Positions 47,501 to 57,305 of a stretch of 64,000 nt of DNA are shown piece after piece. The stretch covers positions 81,296 to 145,295 of the forward strand of contig NW_013546984.1 of assembly GCF_000711695.1 (NCBI RefSeq), read 5' to 3'. Position 1 is the first letter of the stretch. Each line of letters starts with the position of its first letter. Both the position numbers and the translations under genes were made by a program. This DNA is from Tilletiaria anomala UBC 951 (lineage: Eukaryota; Basidiomycota; Exobasidiomycetes; Georgefischeriales; Tilletiariaceae). The notes under the pieces were generated by a model. The model did no database searches and was not told the origin of the DNA. It saw only the letters and a program-made list of their open reading frames with translations.

Positions 47501-47796
47501 TGCTGCTGCTTCTCTTGTTGCTGTTGCTGTGACTGAGAACCAGAGCTGCGAGCCGAAGGAATAGCACTAGGGTCCCTTAAGAAAGCTTCTCCAAAAGAAT
47601 TCATATCATCCATGTTGGATGGCAGCTGAAAATCAGAAAAGACGAGATCATGGAAAGAGAATTGCGACGAGGCCGGAGAACTTGCCGCTGCCTGATTTTG
47701 CTCGACGGTAGCGCTGATCACACCGTCGGCTTGTTGCTGCTTTTGTAGTTGGTCACCTCGTGCTGCTGTAGATGACGCTGTGATCACAGCCGGCAT
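44538..47796 (-). CDS. Large glutamine-rich bHLH transcription factor, 2 exons, 1064 aa
   Basis: Exons: 47796-45285 and 45220-44538 (3195 nt). Roughly 840 residues of low complexity (polyQ, Ser, Gly, Ala) precede a C-terminal bHLH. The basic region RRTSHKAAEQKRRDSL has His, Glu and Arg at the 5-9-13 positions, which predicts binding to CACGTG-type E-boxes. Helix 1 continues KYSLDELRGYLP and helix 2 is ISKVSLLRHSNEYLLRLRTR, extended by a heptad-like helix (ERRDIALKEAREEVLRLRTM). The loop between helices is about 45 residues and acidic, far longer than usual. Similar RRxSHKxAEQKRRDSLK factors occur across basidiomycetes. The start is the first ATG in frame; the frame is open to 47829 without another ATG, so a 5' exon cannot be excluded. 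Confidence 0.85.
46920..47048 (-). repeat. CAG-type microsatellite coding for polyglutamine
   Basis: Interrupted CAG/CAA runs on the minus strand inside the bHLH gene encode stretches such as QQQQQLLLLHQQHQQQQ and LQLQQQQQQQ. Shorter Q runs lie at 47503-47530 and 45480-45530. Interruptions with Leu and His codons indicate an old rather than freshly expanded tract. Confidence 0.85.
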
Positions 47797-49259
47797 CGTT
47801 GTGGATGCTTCTTTGTGGCCTGCTTGCAATTTCTGATCCTACCCTTGGACTTAACCGCGCTACTGCTAAAGTGCCCGGTGTTGCGTCTGCTGGGACGAAC
47901 GGGGCGGGTTGCAGCAAAGCAGTACCGTCACCACTGTTACTTTGCCACAGCTTTGTGATGATCTAGAGAAGTGGGTCGCTGCGGTTGATGTGCTGAGTGT
48001 GTGTACCGTGGCTATTGTGCACCCGATGATTGCCCGTTCCACCTCGAGGTAGTTGCCAATCGCACCTCTGTTCACAAGGTAACCGCCGTGACGAAGCGCC
48101 AACGCAGAACAAGCTCGGCTCTGTCTTTCAAATACTACGCGCAATGACTTGACCAAGCACGAATGACTATGGTCAAGCCAACTGACGCAGCGGGCTGGAC
48201 TGCATGCAAGTGAGGGCGTGTCGGTGTCGAGGAGATCAGTCCGATGGGCGCTCAATGGGTGCGACAAGTGAAGGTCCGACTCACACTGTGTCTACTTGCT
48301 CGATCCGCAAGTCGCCTTCTTTCTCTCTCAAAGTAAGCTACTCTAGCTGCTTTCCCAATGACGTTGATAGCTTGGCCACCTTGTACGAAGATGGGGTTGG
48401 CAGCGCGTGGATGGAGATAGACCCATTCAGCTCATCAGACTCATGGGATTGTTAAGCTCTCCTAGCCAGAAGCTGCTCGTGACCAACTTTTTTCCACCGG
48501 TGTGATGTGAGAGAAACGAAACTTGGCCAGCGCACCCCAAATCCCTCCCATCACCTTTACTGCCTCTGCATGGTCAACCTGCAGGTGCTGCGCGAAAAGT
48601 GGGCCAAAATACCCTCTGAATCCCCCGGAGGGTTCACCAAATTTCGCGAACGAGTGGGAAACTCATCACTGTTCGACACACGAAGCAGTTTGGTTCTTTA
48701 GCCTATTCCTTGCCTTTGCAGTAAGTCCACTTGGCCCGAGTCGCTGAAACGCTGCAAAGGTGCAATTCCTGGGGTTACGGAGGGCTTAGCCAGTATATCA
48801 CACCCAGTGTGCCCGGGCTTTGGAGTCCACAGAGTCGCTCACAAACTGGTGGCACGCTCGAACATTCATCAGCATCGCTCTTCTACAGCTTTCTCTCGCA
48901 ATTTTCGGGGCAATTCATTATTGTGCCACTTGGCCCATCTTCGATAACATCGCTCCGACTCCCCGACCTCAGAACACCGACACAGTCCAGAAGTGGAGTT
49001 TTTTTACTGGCTGATGGCAAAAGAGTTCTGCAGATTGCAGCGGAAGCTTACGCCACTGGCTGGCCGTCGTTTATCCTGATTCCATGTGCTTTCGGCCCTT
49101 CTCGGTGAGTGGTGTGCGCCAGGTGCGATCGCGCAATGATCAGGTCACTACTGTCCGCCAGAGTTCGATCAGCGATATCCATCTGAGGCAGGGTGCGCTT
49201 GAGCAGGAAGAAGGTATGTACAGATATGATGTTTGTGTGGGCTCAGGTCATGAACAAGT
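47797..49259. other. Long upstream region of the bHLH gene
   Basis: 1.46 kb between the bHLH start and the URA6 stop. Short overlapping frames (64-133 codons) on both strands, none recognised. Probably the promoter and 5' UTR of the bHLH regulator plus the 3' UTR of URA6. Confidence 0.5.
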
Positions 49260-50006
49260 TTACGGCTCCTGCCCGAGTTTCTTGAACGTCCCGTCCATTG
49301 CCTCCTTGATCTGGCGGTAGACTGCCTCCTTGCTCTCCACAGAATCAACCTCGACAACCTTGCCTTCCTTGCCATAGTACTCAACAACGGGCATGCTCGT
49401 CTCCTCGAACGTCCTGAAGCGCTTCTTGATGCTCTCCGCATTGTCGTCCGTGCGTCCGCTGGTTTTGCCGCGCTCCAGCAGGCGCTCCAGCATCACCTCC
49501 TCCGTGCAACGCAAGAAAAGCACAAAGCGAGACTCGCACACTTTGCTGTCAAACTCGAGCGCCTGGTCCATCTTGCGCGGGAAACCGTCGATCAGGAAGC
49601 GCCCTCTCCCATCGGACCACTTAGATGCCGCCGAGGGTGTGTTGGACGGTGGTGATGCCAGCGCTGCTTTCATTGCATTCCGGAGCAGCGCGATCGTCAC
49701 CTCTTGTGGAACGATCTTGCCTTCTTTGATGTAGTCCGCGATCAGCTGGCCGTATTCGGAGCCTTCCCGGGCCTGCTCGGCACGGAGCAGGTCACCAGCT
49801 GAAGGCAAACAAGCGGTGGTGATTCTTCAGGTTGTATGTAAGCGAACCGATTTGCAGCGGAGGAAAGACTCACCACTCAGGTGCACAAAGTCATAGTCCT
49901 TGACCAGATTCTCGCACTGCGTACCTTTGCCCGCGCCAGGCCCGCCGAGCACAAAGATGACTGTGACTTGTGACGAGTCGAATCGAACCTCTTGCGTTGG
50001 CGCCAT
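49260..50006 (-). CDS. URA6: UMP/CMP kinase (uridylate kinase), 2 exons, 223 aa
   Basis: Exons: 50006-49874 and 49798-49260 (672 nt). It phosphorylates UMP and CMP with ATP in pyrimidine nucleotide synthesis. The P-loop [11 protein letters not shown] lies near residues 21-31. [11 protein letters not shown] follows across the intron, then the NMP-binding and base-recognition segment [18 protein letters not shown], and the lid region [20 protein letters not shown] with its arginines. [19 protein letters not shown] is typical of UMP/CMP kinases rather than adenylate kinases. A roughly 10-residue [10 protein letters not shown] insertion precedes the DGFPR strand. The start is the only ATG before the P-loop. 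The 3' end of the small mitochondrial gene lies only 60 bp upstream. Confidence 0.93.
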
Positions 50007-50066
50007 TTTGATGAAACCTTCCTTTCTCTCGTCTATTTTCTACTTGAAAACAGGTACGCAATAGAC

Positions 50067-50366
50067 CTAGGACACGTGCTCCTGCTTGGGAGGTATGAGC
50101 GGGTTGGGATGTGGCTTGCGCTTCTCACGGCCCTCCTTGTCCGGATCCAGGTGCCGTGTCTGCGAGACGTAGGCAAATGCTCCAAACGCAGCGGCGCCTA
50201 TCAGTACGAACCCCAGAAGATTGGGTGCTGAGGATGAATGAGTGGACGAGGCCTTGTTGCGAGGCGCTGAAGAGTACGGGCGTGCGTGTACCGCTGGTGT
50301 TCCCAAGAGAGGACGAAGAAAAAGGGGAAGAGCAAGAGATGGCTTGTTGAGAACAGGAATCGCCAT
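50067..50366 (-). CDS. Small single-pass mitochondrial membrane protein, intronless, 99 aa
   Basis: The N-terminus is a basic, hydrophobic presequence (MAIPVLNKPSLALPLFLRPL) followed by ARPYSS, a probable processing site. One membrane helix follows (LLGFVLIGAAAFGAFAYVSQ), and then a short charged, proline-containing tail (REKRKPHPNPLIPPKQEHVS). This is the usual form of small inner-membrane assembly factors. I do not recognise the family. It lies in tandem with URA6, 60 bp upstream of the URA6 ATG, and its promoter faces that of VPS2. Confidence 0.65.
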   Translation of the reverse strand: MAIPVLNKPSLALPLFLRPLLGTPAVHARPYSSAPRNKASSTHSSSAPNLLGFVLIGAAAFGAFAYVSQTRHLDPDKEGREKRKPHPNPLIPPKQEHVS

Positions 50367-50947
50367 CAGATTCTATCCTTGCTTGCGTTGCTTTCTCGGT
50401 GTTGCGCTGCAGGCTGATAGTAGAGTAGACTCTGCGCAGTTTGGACGAAGCAGATGCCAGTTGAGTAGATCCAACCGAATCTGGAATGTAAATCAAATGT
50501 GAGCGGGCATGTGCGCTGTCAGCACTTCAGTCGTGAGAGGTACTTGAGATGGCGATGAGGCAAAGCCGCTTAAAGGAGGGCGGCGGGGATCATCCCTGCG
50601 GGACCCGGGACTCGGCGCCGGGTTAGGGTTAGTTCTGGCTGACTGTAACTATAGGGTGCCGTGCCCACGCGCGCAACCAAGCCATCCATCCTCATCACCG
50701 GCTCGCCTATTGATATCTTCATCAGATGCCCGATCATCGACATGCCCATCCCTCTTGTCCTGCAGTAGGGTGTATATCGGAAACAGTTTCGACGAAGACA
50801 GACACTTCTATTTCCAGCGCCAAAGGTCCAGCCCAGTGTGGCCGTAACGCGTGTGAGAACCTCTTGCACTCGTTTCATAACCTAAGCCGACGGCGGCACG
50901 TGTCAAGAGTCAGTCATCTGCCTCTCCCTATCGGACAAGGAGCAAGC
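50367..50947. promoter_or_regulatory. Bidirectional promoter region, mitochondrial protein / VPS2, with telomere-like TTAGGG motif
   Basis: 581 bp. GGGTTAGGGTTAG at 50621-50633 is two units of the TTAGGG telomere repeat. In fungi such motifs in promoters bind Tbf1/TRF-like Myb factors (known in yeasts). Frames such as 50570-50878 (-) cross it, but lack family features. Confidence 0.5.
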
Positions 50948-52016
50948 ATGGCATCAATCATCGAGACGCTCTTTGGGCGTGCCAAGACGCCAGCTGAGCG
51001 CCTGCGGCAGAACCAGCGCACATTGCAGAAAGCCCAGCGGGAGCTGGATCGTGAGAGGGCCAAATTGGAGCAACAAGAGAAAAAGCTCGTGATCGATATC
51101 AAGAAGACCGCCAAGGAGGGGCAAATGGTGCGCCTCTCAATTGCAAAGATAGCAGATAAGAAGCATTTCTTCCCCTGCGCTGACTGAACCATCTCCGATT
51201 TGCGGACTCTGCGACCACTTTCACTCCTTCGCCAGACTGCATGCAAAGTGATGGCACGCGATTTGGTCCGCACGAGACGGCATATCCAAAAATTCTACCA
51301 GATGCGAACGCAGCTCCAGGCAATCTCACTACGCATACAAGCTCTTCGCAGTAACCAGCAGATGGCAGAGGCCATGCGAGGAGCGACAAGGGTGAGTCTG
51401 GTTGGCGCGACGCTGCTTGATCGACTGTCTGGCTGATCCTCCTTGATTTGCGATGCGTAGGCGATGGGCATGATGAACCGGCAAATGAACCTCCCCGCGA
51501 TCCAGCGCATCATGCGAGAATTCGAGCGCGAGTCAGCCACGATGGACCTGAAGGAAGAGATGATGACTGACGCAGTCGATGAAGCGATGGATGATGATGC
51601 AGAGGGTGTCGGAGAGGAGGAGGAAGGAGATGCAATTCTCAAAGAGGTACTTGACGAGATTGGCGTCAGCCTCGGCCAACAGGTGCGTTTTAGCGAGAGT
51701 TTCTTTGAGACCTTAGCCAATCGCTCGTGCGTGCACCGGGTGTATGCACTGACCCTTATGACCATTAACGCTCGCATACTCGGCCCTACAGCTCGGTGCA
51801 GCACCGACCGACACGCTCACATTACCGAACGCCGCGCCGGCAGCAAAAGTCGCAATCGGCGAAGGGGTAGGTTCAAGCCCGAGCGCCGGAGGCGTTCGCT
51901 CGATAGGCAAAGCCGGGGGTGCAGGAGCAGGAGCCGGGGCCGGAGGCGGTGGTGGTAGAGGTATGAGCGACGAAGACGCGCTCCAGGCGCGACTAGACAG
52001 TCTACGGCGAGATTGA
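50948..52016 (+). CDS. VPS2: ESCRT-III subunit Vps2/CHMP2, 4 exons, 260 aa
   Basis: Exons: 50948-51127, 51236-51391, 51461-51682 and 51792-52016 (783 nt). The Snf7-domain motifs are clear: SIIETLFGRAKTPAERLRQN, then RTLQKAQRELDRERAKLEQQ, KKTAKEGQMTACKVMARDLV, RTRRHIQKFYQMRTQLQAI and MGMMNRQMNLPAIQRIMREF. An acidic helix (VDEAMDDDAEGVGEEEEGD) and a C-terminal EDALQARLDSLRRD, matching the MIT-interacting motif MIM1 that recruits Vps4, complete the protein. A Gly/Ala-rich spacer (GGAGAGAGAGGGGGRG) precedes MIM1. The protein remodels endosomal membranes and caps Snf7 filaments. The gene is convergent with GSK3 after a 1.3-kb gap. Confidence 0.94.
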
Positions 52017-53319
52017 CGGCTGAACACGCGAGGATTCCTTTCGGCCATTGCAATTTTTGAGAACTATTCGGTTATGGACACATGTATCACAACAGAGGAA
52101 GGGTGCAACCGGACAGATTTTCATGGCATGCACTGAGGCGCCGGGGCGACTGCGAGAGATGGTATAGACTGAGTCAAAAATGACAGCTGCCGTAGCTGGA
52201 GACTGAAGCAGCGGTTGGTGATCGACAGTGGAGAGACATGTTGACGCTCATATTTTGGCACAATTCTGTTTGAGAATACAAGGCCACATCCCACATTCGC
52301 CTTTGCAAATTGAAAAATTGAAGACCATCAGAGGAGCCAGGAAGGAAAAGAAAAGCCTTGAAATGAGGTGAGGGATAAAGAGAGCGCCTCGCCTGCCTGC
52401 CTGCATCGTCTTACGTACAATCCCATCGCATTGCTCTAAAGCGCATCGCAGCTTCGCGCATCCCTCCTACTTGCAGCTCGCATGCTCTCAGCGGATACGA
52501 CCGTTCGCGGTTGATAATCCACTTTGCAAAGCACACCTGCGCGTTTCCCGCGTTCGGCTCCTTCGCAACCGGGTGGCCTTGATGGTCCTGGCATTTCCTG
52601 CAATGTGCGGATGGGCCAGCAAAAGATGGAAAGTGCGGGTTACGTGCCATACTTGCATTTGCCAGCAATGTGACTTTTTCTCTCCAGATGGGGATGGGTG
52701 GAAGATTGTGGTATGCCTGCGATGTTGACGCAGTGGTGTGGTGTAGCGCAGCGGCGGAAACGAAGCGGAGCGGAAGGACGACAGAACGCAAGAAGGAAGG
52801 GTACAAGGAAGTGCAACAGGCGACGAGTCTGGCGTGGACGAGTCGAAGACGTAAGGTGGAGTTGGAGCGGAAAAAGGTATTGATTGAGTGAGACCGGAAA
52901 GATGCTTACGTTTGCTGCGTTCAATCGTTGCTGCGCGGGGAGACCTTTGGATCCACTGCTGCAAGGAGTGGGTGGGAGAGCACAGCTTTTTTGATGCTGT
53001 CTTGTGAGCAGTTGAAAAGGCCGGAAATGCAGGGTGTGGGGGATCGAGGGGCTTTCCTTTTTCTTAAGCTTCATCATTGGTAGTTTGGGTTCGCGAGAAT
53101 GGGACGAGGAACAAAAGTTTTGCGATTCTGATTTCATTGTGGATGGAAGTTTCAAGTTACCGACATTGACGTGAGCAAAGGGGGTCTCTGACCAAAGTGG
53201 CGTGCCTGCGTTGCATGCGCGAGCGAGCTAATAGGAGGTCAAAACAAAGAGAGACTAGCGAATGGACGCGGGGGATGCCTTTGCCTTTTCCTTCGTTTTT
53301 TTCTCTTAACGTCGACTAA
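52017..53319. other. Convergent intergenic region between VPS2 and GSK3
   Basis: 1.3 kb, mostly low-information 3' DNA. One minus-strand frame at 52411-52650 looks somewhat protein-like and is listed separately. The stretch 52700-53320 shows no gene. Confidence 0.45.
52411..52650 (-). CDS. Possible small ORF, 79 aa, unrecognised
   Basis: The ATG at 52650 opens a frame with paired cysteines (HCRKCQDHQGHP) and a mixed helical-looking end (YPLRACELQVGGMREAAMRF). No homologue comes to mind. It overlaps other frames, and is open upstream to 52806. It is kept because the composition is less biased than neighbouring frames. It may be noise. Confidence 0.15.
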   Translation of the reverse strand: MARNPHFPSFAGPSAHCRKCQDHQGHPVAKEPNAGNAQVCFAKWIINRERSYPLRACELQVGGMREAAMRFRAMRWDCT

Positions 53320-55801
53320 TCAATCGAGGCTGACCTTCATCGACTCAAGAGGGATGGGCGTAAAGTTGTGTATGTCGATTCCGCGTGCAAGGAGCGCCTG
53401 CTCTGCATGCTGGGGCACGAGCTTGGAGATGAGGTCTGGGCGCACGCTGAGTTCCTCCTTGGTAAAGTTGAAGAGCGGGGGCATGCTCCTGCCGTTGGGC
53501 ATGACGGCGTCGCCGGTGCGCAGCTCGTCGAAGAACGGGTGGCACATGGCCTCGATGGCGGTGAGGCGCGCGCCGGGCGTGTACTCAAGCAGGTGGCTGA
53601 TCAGGTCAATCGCTTCTGGTGGCGTGCGCGGGCGGAAGACCTTGCTGAACGGATGCGGCCGGATCTGCGGGAACTTGTGCTCCATGTAATTCGGGTTCAT
53701 CGTCTTGATCTGCTCGCGCGATGGCGTGCCGAGCACTTTGATGATCTCGACCAGCTGGTCGATCCCACTCTCGCCGGGGAAGAGCGGCTGCCCTTGCATC
53801 AGCTCGGCCATGACACAGCCGGTGGACCAGATGTCGATGTTCGTCGTGTAGTTCGTCGCGCCAAAGATCAGCTCCGGCGCGCGGTAGTACCGTGAGCAGA
53901 TGTACGACACGTTCGGCTCGCCTGCGACGAGGATCTTGGCGCTCCCAAAGTCGCACAGTTTCAGCACGCCCGTGTGCGGGTTAAGTAGCAAGTTTTGTGG
54001 CTTGATATCTCGGTGGCAAATGCCGATCGAGTGGATGTACGCGAGCGAGCGCAACAGCTGGTACATGTACAGCTTGATCAGCAGCATCGGCATTGTCTGC
54101 TTCATCTTGGCATAGTGCCGTAGCGCCCGGTACACCGTCTCTGGCACAAATTCCAGCACCAGATTCAAGAACACCTCGTCTTTCTGAGAGCGCCATAATC
54201 ACGAGCGGAGGGGAAAACATGCAGAAGAAATATTCCGAGTCAGCTACTACTGCCAACGTGCTATGCAGGAAGGCTTCTAGCAGCAGCATCCGCGGGCACG
54301 CACCTTCTCGCCATTGGAGTAAAAGAAAGCCCTTAGGTCCACGACATTTGGATGTTTGACGATGCGCATGATCTGCAGCTCTCGATTCTGCAGTAAGGCA
54401 ACGAGAGTCATTGTTAGCGCAATAAAGCTAGAAAGAGCGAGACCAGCCGATTCCGGAATGCCTTGCCGAGGGAGGCTCAGCGGCGAGGTTACGCACCTTG
54501 AATCGCTTATCTTGCAATACCTTTTTGATCGCCACATCGTCCTGGCCCGGTTCTTTTGAACTGCTGCTGTTACTGGCTGAGCTCACGCCCGTCGCCCCCG
54601 TATCTGTTCCTTCCGCATCTGCTGCTGGCGCCGCCGCTGCTGCTGCTGAAGAGGATGAGGATGCATCTGCCCCTGCTGACGATGACGCTGCTGCTGACCC
54701 TGCTGAGCCGGGCACGAGCTTGGCCTGGAAGACGACGCCAAAGGAGCCGTTGCCAATGACTTTGCACGAGGTGTACGCCAGCTCGCACTGCTCGCCCGAC
54801 TTACCGTCGGATGCGAGCACCTTGATCACCTTGAGTGGGTCATCGAGGGCTGTGGGGCAGTGGGCCGGGAGAGAAGGCAGGGAGATGTATCAGCATGAGG
54901 TGTGAGCGAGCGGAAGGGCAGCTCCATGCGAATATAGGCTATGCGTCATGCAGCTTCAAGGGAGGCAGGCACCCAAAATATCATGGGCAGCGGGGTCCCC
55001 AACAGTGTTCCAAGTAAGCACGTGGTGGCACTGCACATCCATCCCACTCGACATGCCCTGCGCTCCGCGCTGGCTTGCGCCTTGATCGATGGACCACGTC
55101 CTCCCCATCCCGACATTATCGTCGCCCTCTTCATGTTCTTTATCAATCCAGGCGAAGGGTGGGGAGCGAGGAGCCGCACCGCGGGCCGACATGCCACCCT
55201 CGCCTTGACCGGCCCCATCCGGATGCAAAGAGCCTGCGAGCACAACGAACACCAGCGCTAGCACAGCAGGCCGCAGCACTAGCATTTCTTCCCCTTGGTG
55301 CCATGCACGCAGGCAGTCGGCCGACAGACAAGCGCAAGCCGACAGCTGCGCGCACGCGACGCCGGGAAGTAACGCTATGGACCACGTGACAGCAGCTGGG
55401 CCACGCCAAGTCACAGCTGGGTAGCTTTGCACAGGCTGGCTGCTTCGCTCACACAACCTTGACTCTCTCTCTCTCCCGGCGTTTCAATTGCGCCAGCCCG
55501 CCACGATCGTACTGCACTCTCTGCACGTTCCACACGGTCCCTCCCTCTGCTGTTATTGTCAGTGTCTTGCTGTTCGTAACTTGGTAGCGTCGCGAGCACG
55601 TCCTGCACGAGCGCCCGCTCTGCCACGTGCGACTACTACGACCGCTCGGAAGGTTCAAGGGCGGCGGGATGGCCTGGCTAGCTGTGCTGTGCTATACTGT
55701 CTTTCCGAGGCTTTTTGCGTGGATGCAAGCGAGAAGGAGAATGGGAAAGAGAGGATGGACTCACGATGCAATTTGACGCCGTTGATGGGTGCGCTAGACA
55801 T
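53320..55801 (-). CDS. GSK3 family serine/threonine kinase, 4 exons, 445 aa
   Basis: Exons: 55801-55765, 54849-54497, 54387-54304 and 54183-53320 (1338 nt). The tiny first exon encodes [12 protein letters not shown], then [17 protein letters not shown], the standard fungal GSK3 start. The glycine loop GNGSFGVVF is at about 45-53, the catalytic lysine in [15 protein letters not shown] at about 121, then NRELQIMR, the catalytic loop [17 protein letters not shown], and the activation loop [20 protein letters not shown] with the GSK3 regulatory tyrosine. About 50 low-complexity Ala/Ser/Thr residues (58-114) are inserted between the glycine loop and the catalytic lysine. Intron 1 is 915 nt (54850-55764). 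Fungal GSK3 controls stress response, meiosis and polarity. Confidence 0.95.
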
Positions 55802-57305
55802 GATGGTGATTTGTGTTGCTTGCGAAGCGCAGCCTTCTGTCTCGCCTAGCGTAGCTTGTCGTATGTGCTCGCCTGCCTGGGTTATCTCTTCCGTCTCCTC
55901 CTTGTTTCTTTTCAGGAAAGGGCAAGTGTCTTTGGCGGCCAAGGGTGCTGGCTCGACGCGGCGGCCTCGTTGGTGCTTGTACTGGTGCACACGCGCTTGT
56001 GCATACACCACGAGACAACACGAGATGTGCCGGTGGTGCGAATGCCAACAACAGGTATGTATGTACGCACACGATCAGCTGGCTGGTTGATCGAGGTCGC
56101 CGGCGAGAAGAGAAAAGAGAGAAAGAGAGAATGTCCGACGATACTCGACAGTACCGGGCGAGCAAGCGGGTAATGCGTCCGATGAAGGGGGGTGTCGAGC
56201 TGGGCTGGGTTGCGCGGAGAGAGAAGGTAGAGATGAAGTTGTGTATGCCATGGGAGGAGTTGTGGGGGACGGGGGGGAGGAGTGTGTGTCGGTGTGTAGG
56301 CCAGGTGGGTGGGTGGGAGGAGAGTTGCAAGGAAAGCGATGAGTGTCTGCCCGCTCATCGTCTCTCATCCTTTCTTTCCCTTTCTGTTTTGGCGGCCGAA
56401 CAGAGAGGAAAGGAGCCTTGCCTGTGAGCTGGTGTGCGTGTTGGGGAGGCGTCTCCGCCTGCCCAGTCCTGCCTGCTTGACGTTGGCGAGGGGCGCAAGA
56501 GGGCAGCGCTTGGACCGCCCCCTTTCCTGGCCTCGCGTGCGGACTGCCGTCAGGTGCCCATTGTCAGTCGAGTCGCGTCCCGCCTGGTGATGAGTTGTGG
56601 CTGCTGGCTGGCGGGCGCTGGGCGCAGCAGCTGCGAGAGAGCGCGGCAAGCAGCGCAGAGCCGAGGACACTGGAGAGCGCAAACGCCAGGCAGGCCAGAG
56701 CGGAACGCGGAAGTGACTATGTATGTATTGGCAAAACATGAATGAGGCAGAGCGCGCGGGCCACTTTCTTGCAGCGCCTTGCGGACCCTTCATACTTAGT
56801 TCTCGAAAGAAACGAACTGACTTTTGGGCCATTGGAGCTAACCGGGCCACCACACTCCTCCAGCTTTGGGTTGCACTGACCGCACACTTCAACTTCGTTA
56901 CAGCTGGAAGGGGGGGGGCGGCATGCTGGGTTGGTATCCGCCCCAACACCCATATCGACAGGCTCGAGGTCGGAGAGCTGCAACTCGTGATCATATTCAC
57001 TTGCGCCGGTGGGGGGGGGGACCAGGTGGCGTGCGCTCGCTGCATGGTGCTCATTCGGACAGGCTTGATCCTCCCGCCAGCGCCGCCAGCCACCTGTAGG
57101 CTTTTGGGCCACTCGCTCACAGGCCGACGCGCGCCATCCTTGCTCCTTGCAGCCAGTGTCCATTGCGCGGCACATCGTGCGGCCACGCCTCCCATCCTGC
57201 TGCGACATCTCATGTGCGTTCTTCCACCGGAACATCAGTGCCGACGCCGCCGTCATCAGCATCAGCACCTAGCTTCCACCCGTACATACACCGAAAACGG
57301 CCAAG
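55802..57305. promoter_or_regulatory. Divergent promoter region of GSK3 and TRS120, G-tract rich
   Basis: 1.5 kb, GC-rich with strong strand asymmetry. G runs lie at 56910-56918 (9 G), 57011-57020 (10 G) and 56264-56278. GGTGGGTGGGTGGGAGG at 56304-56320 could fold as a quadruplex. Many overlapping frames (up to 282 codons on the minus strand) arise from GC-rich DNA and carry no motif, so I do not call them. Confidence 0.45.

Noticed and set aside
50570-50878. 102-codon minus-strand frame upstream of VPS2
   Set aside because: It crosses the TTAGGG promoter motif and has no recognisable domain or start context; more likely promoter DNA.
53040-53319. A biosynthetic, defence or toxin-like cluster anywhere in the window
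   Set aside because: I looked for polyketide or peptide synthetases, P450 sets, STAND/HET domains and small secreted cysteine-rich proteins. None was found, here or elsewhere in the window.
55912-57268. Several long open frames (148-282 codons) between GSK3 and TRS120
   Set aside because: They overlap in all frames of GC- and repeat-rich DNA and contain no family motif or consistent splice sites.
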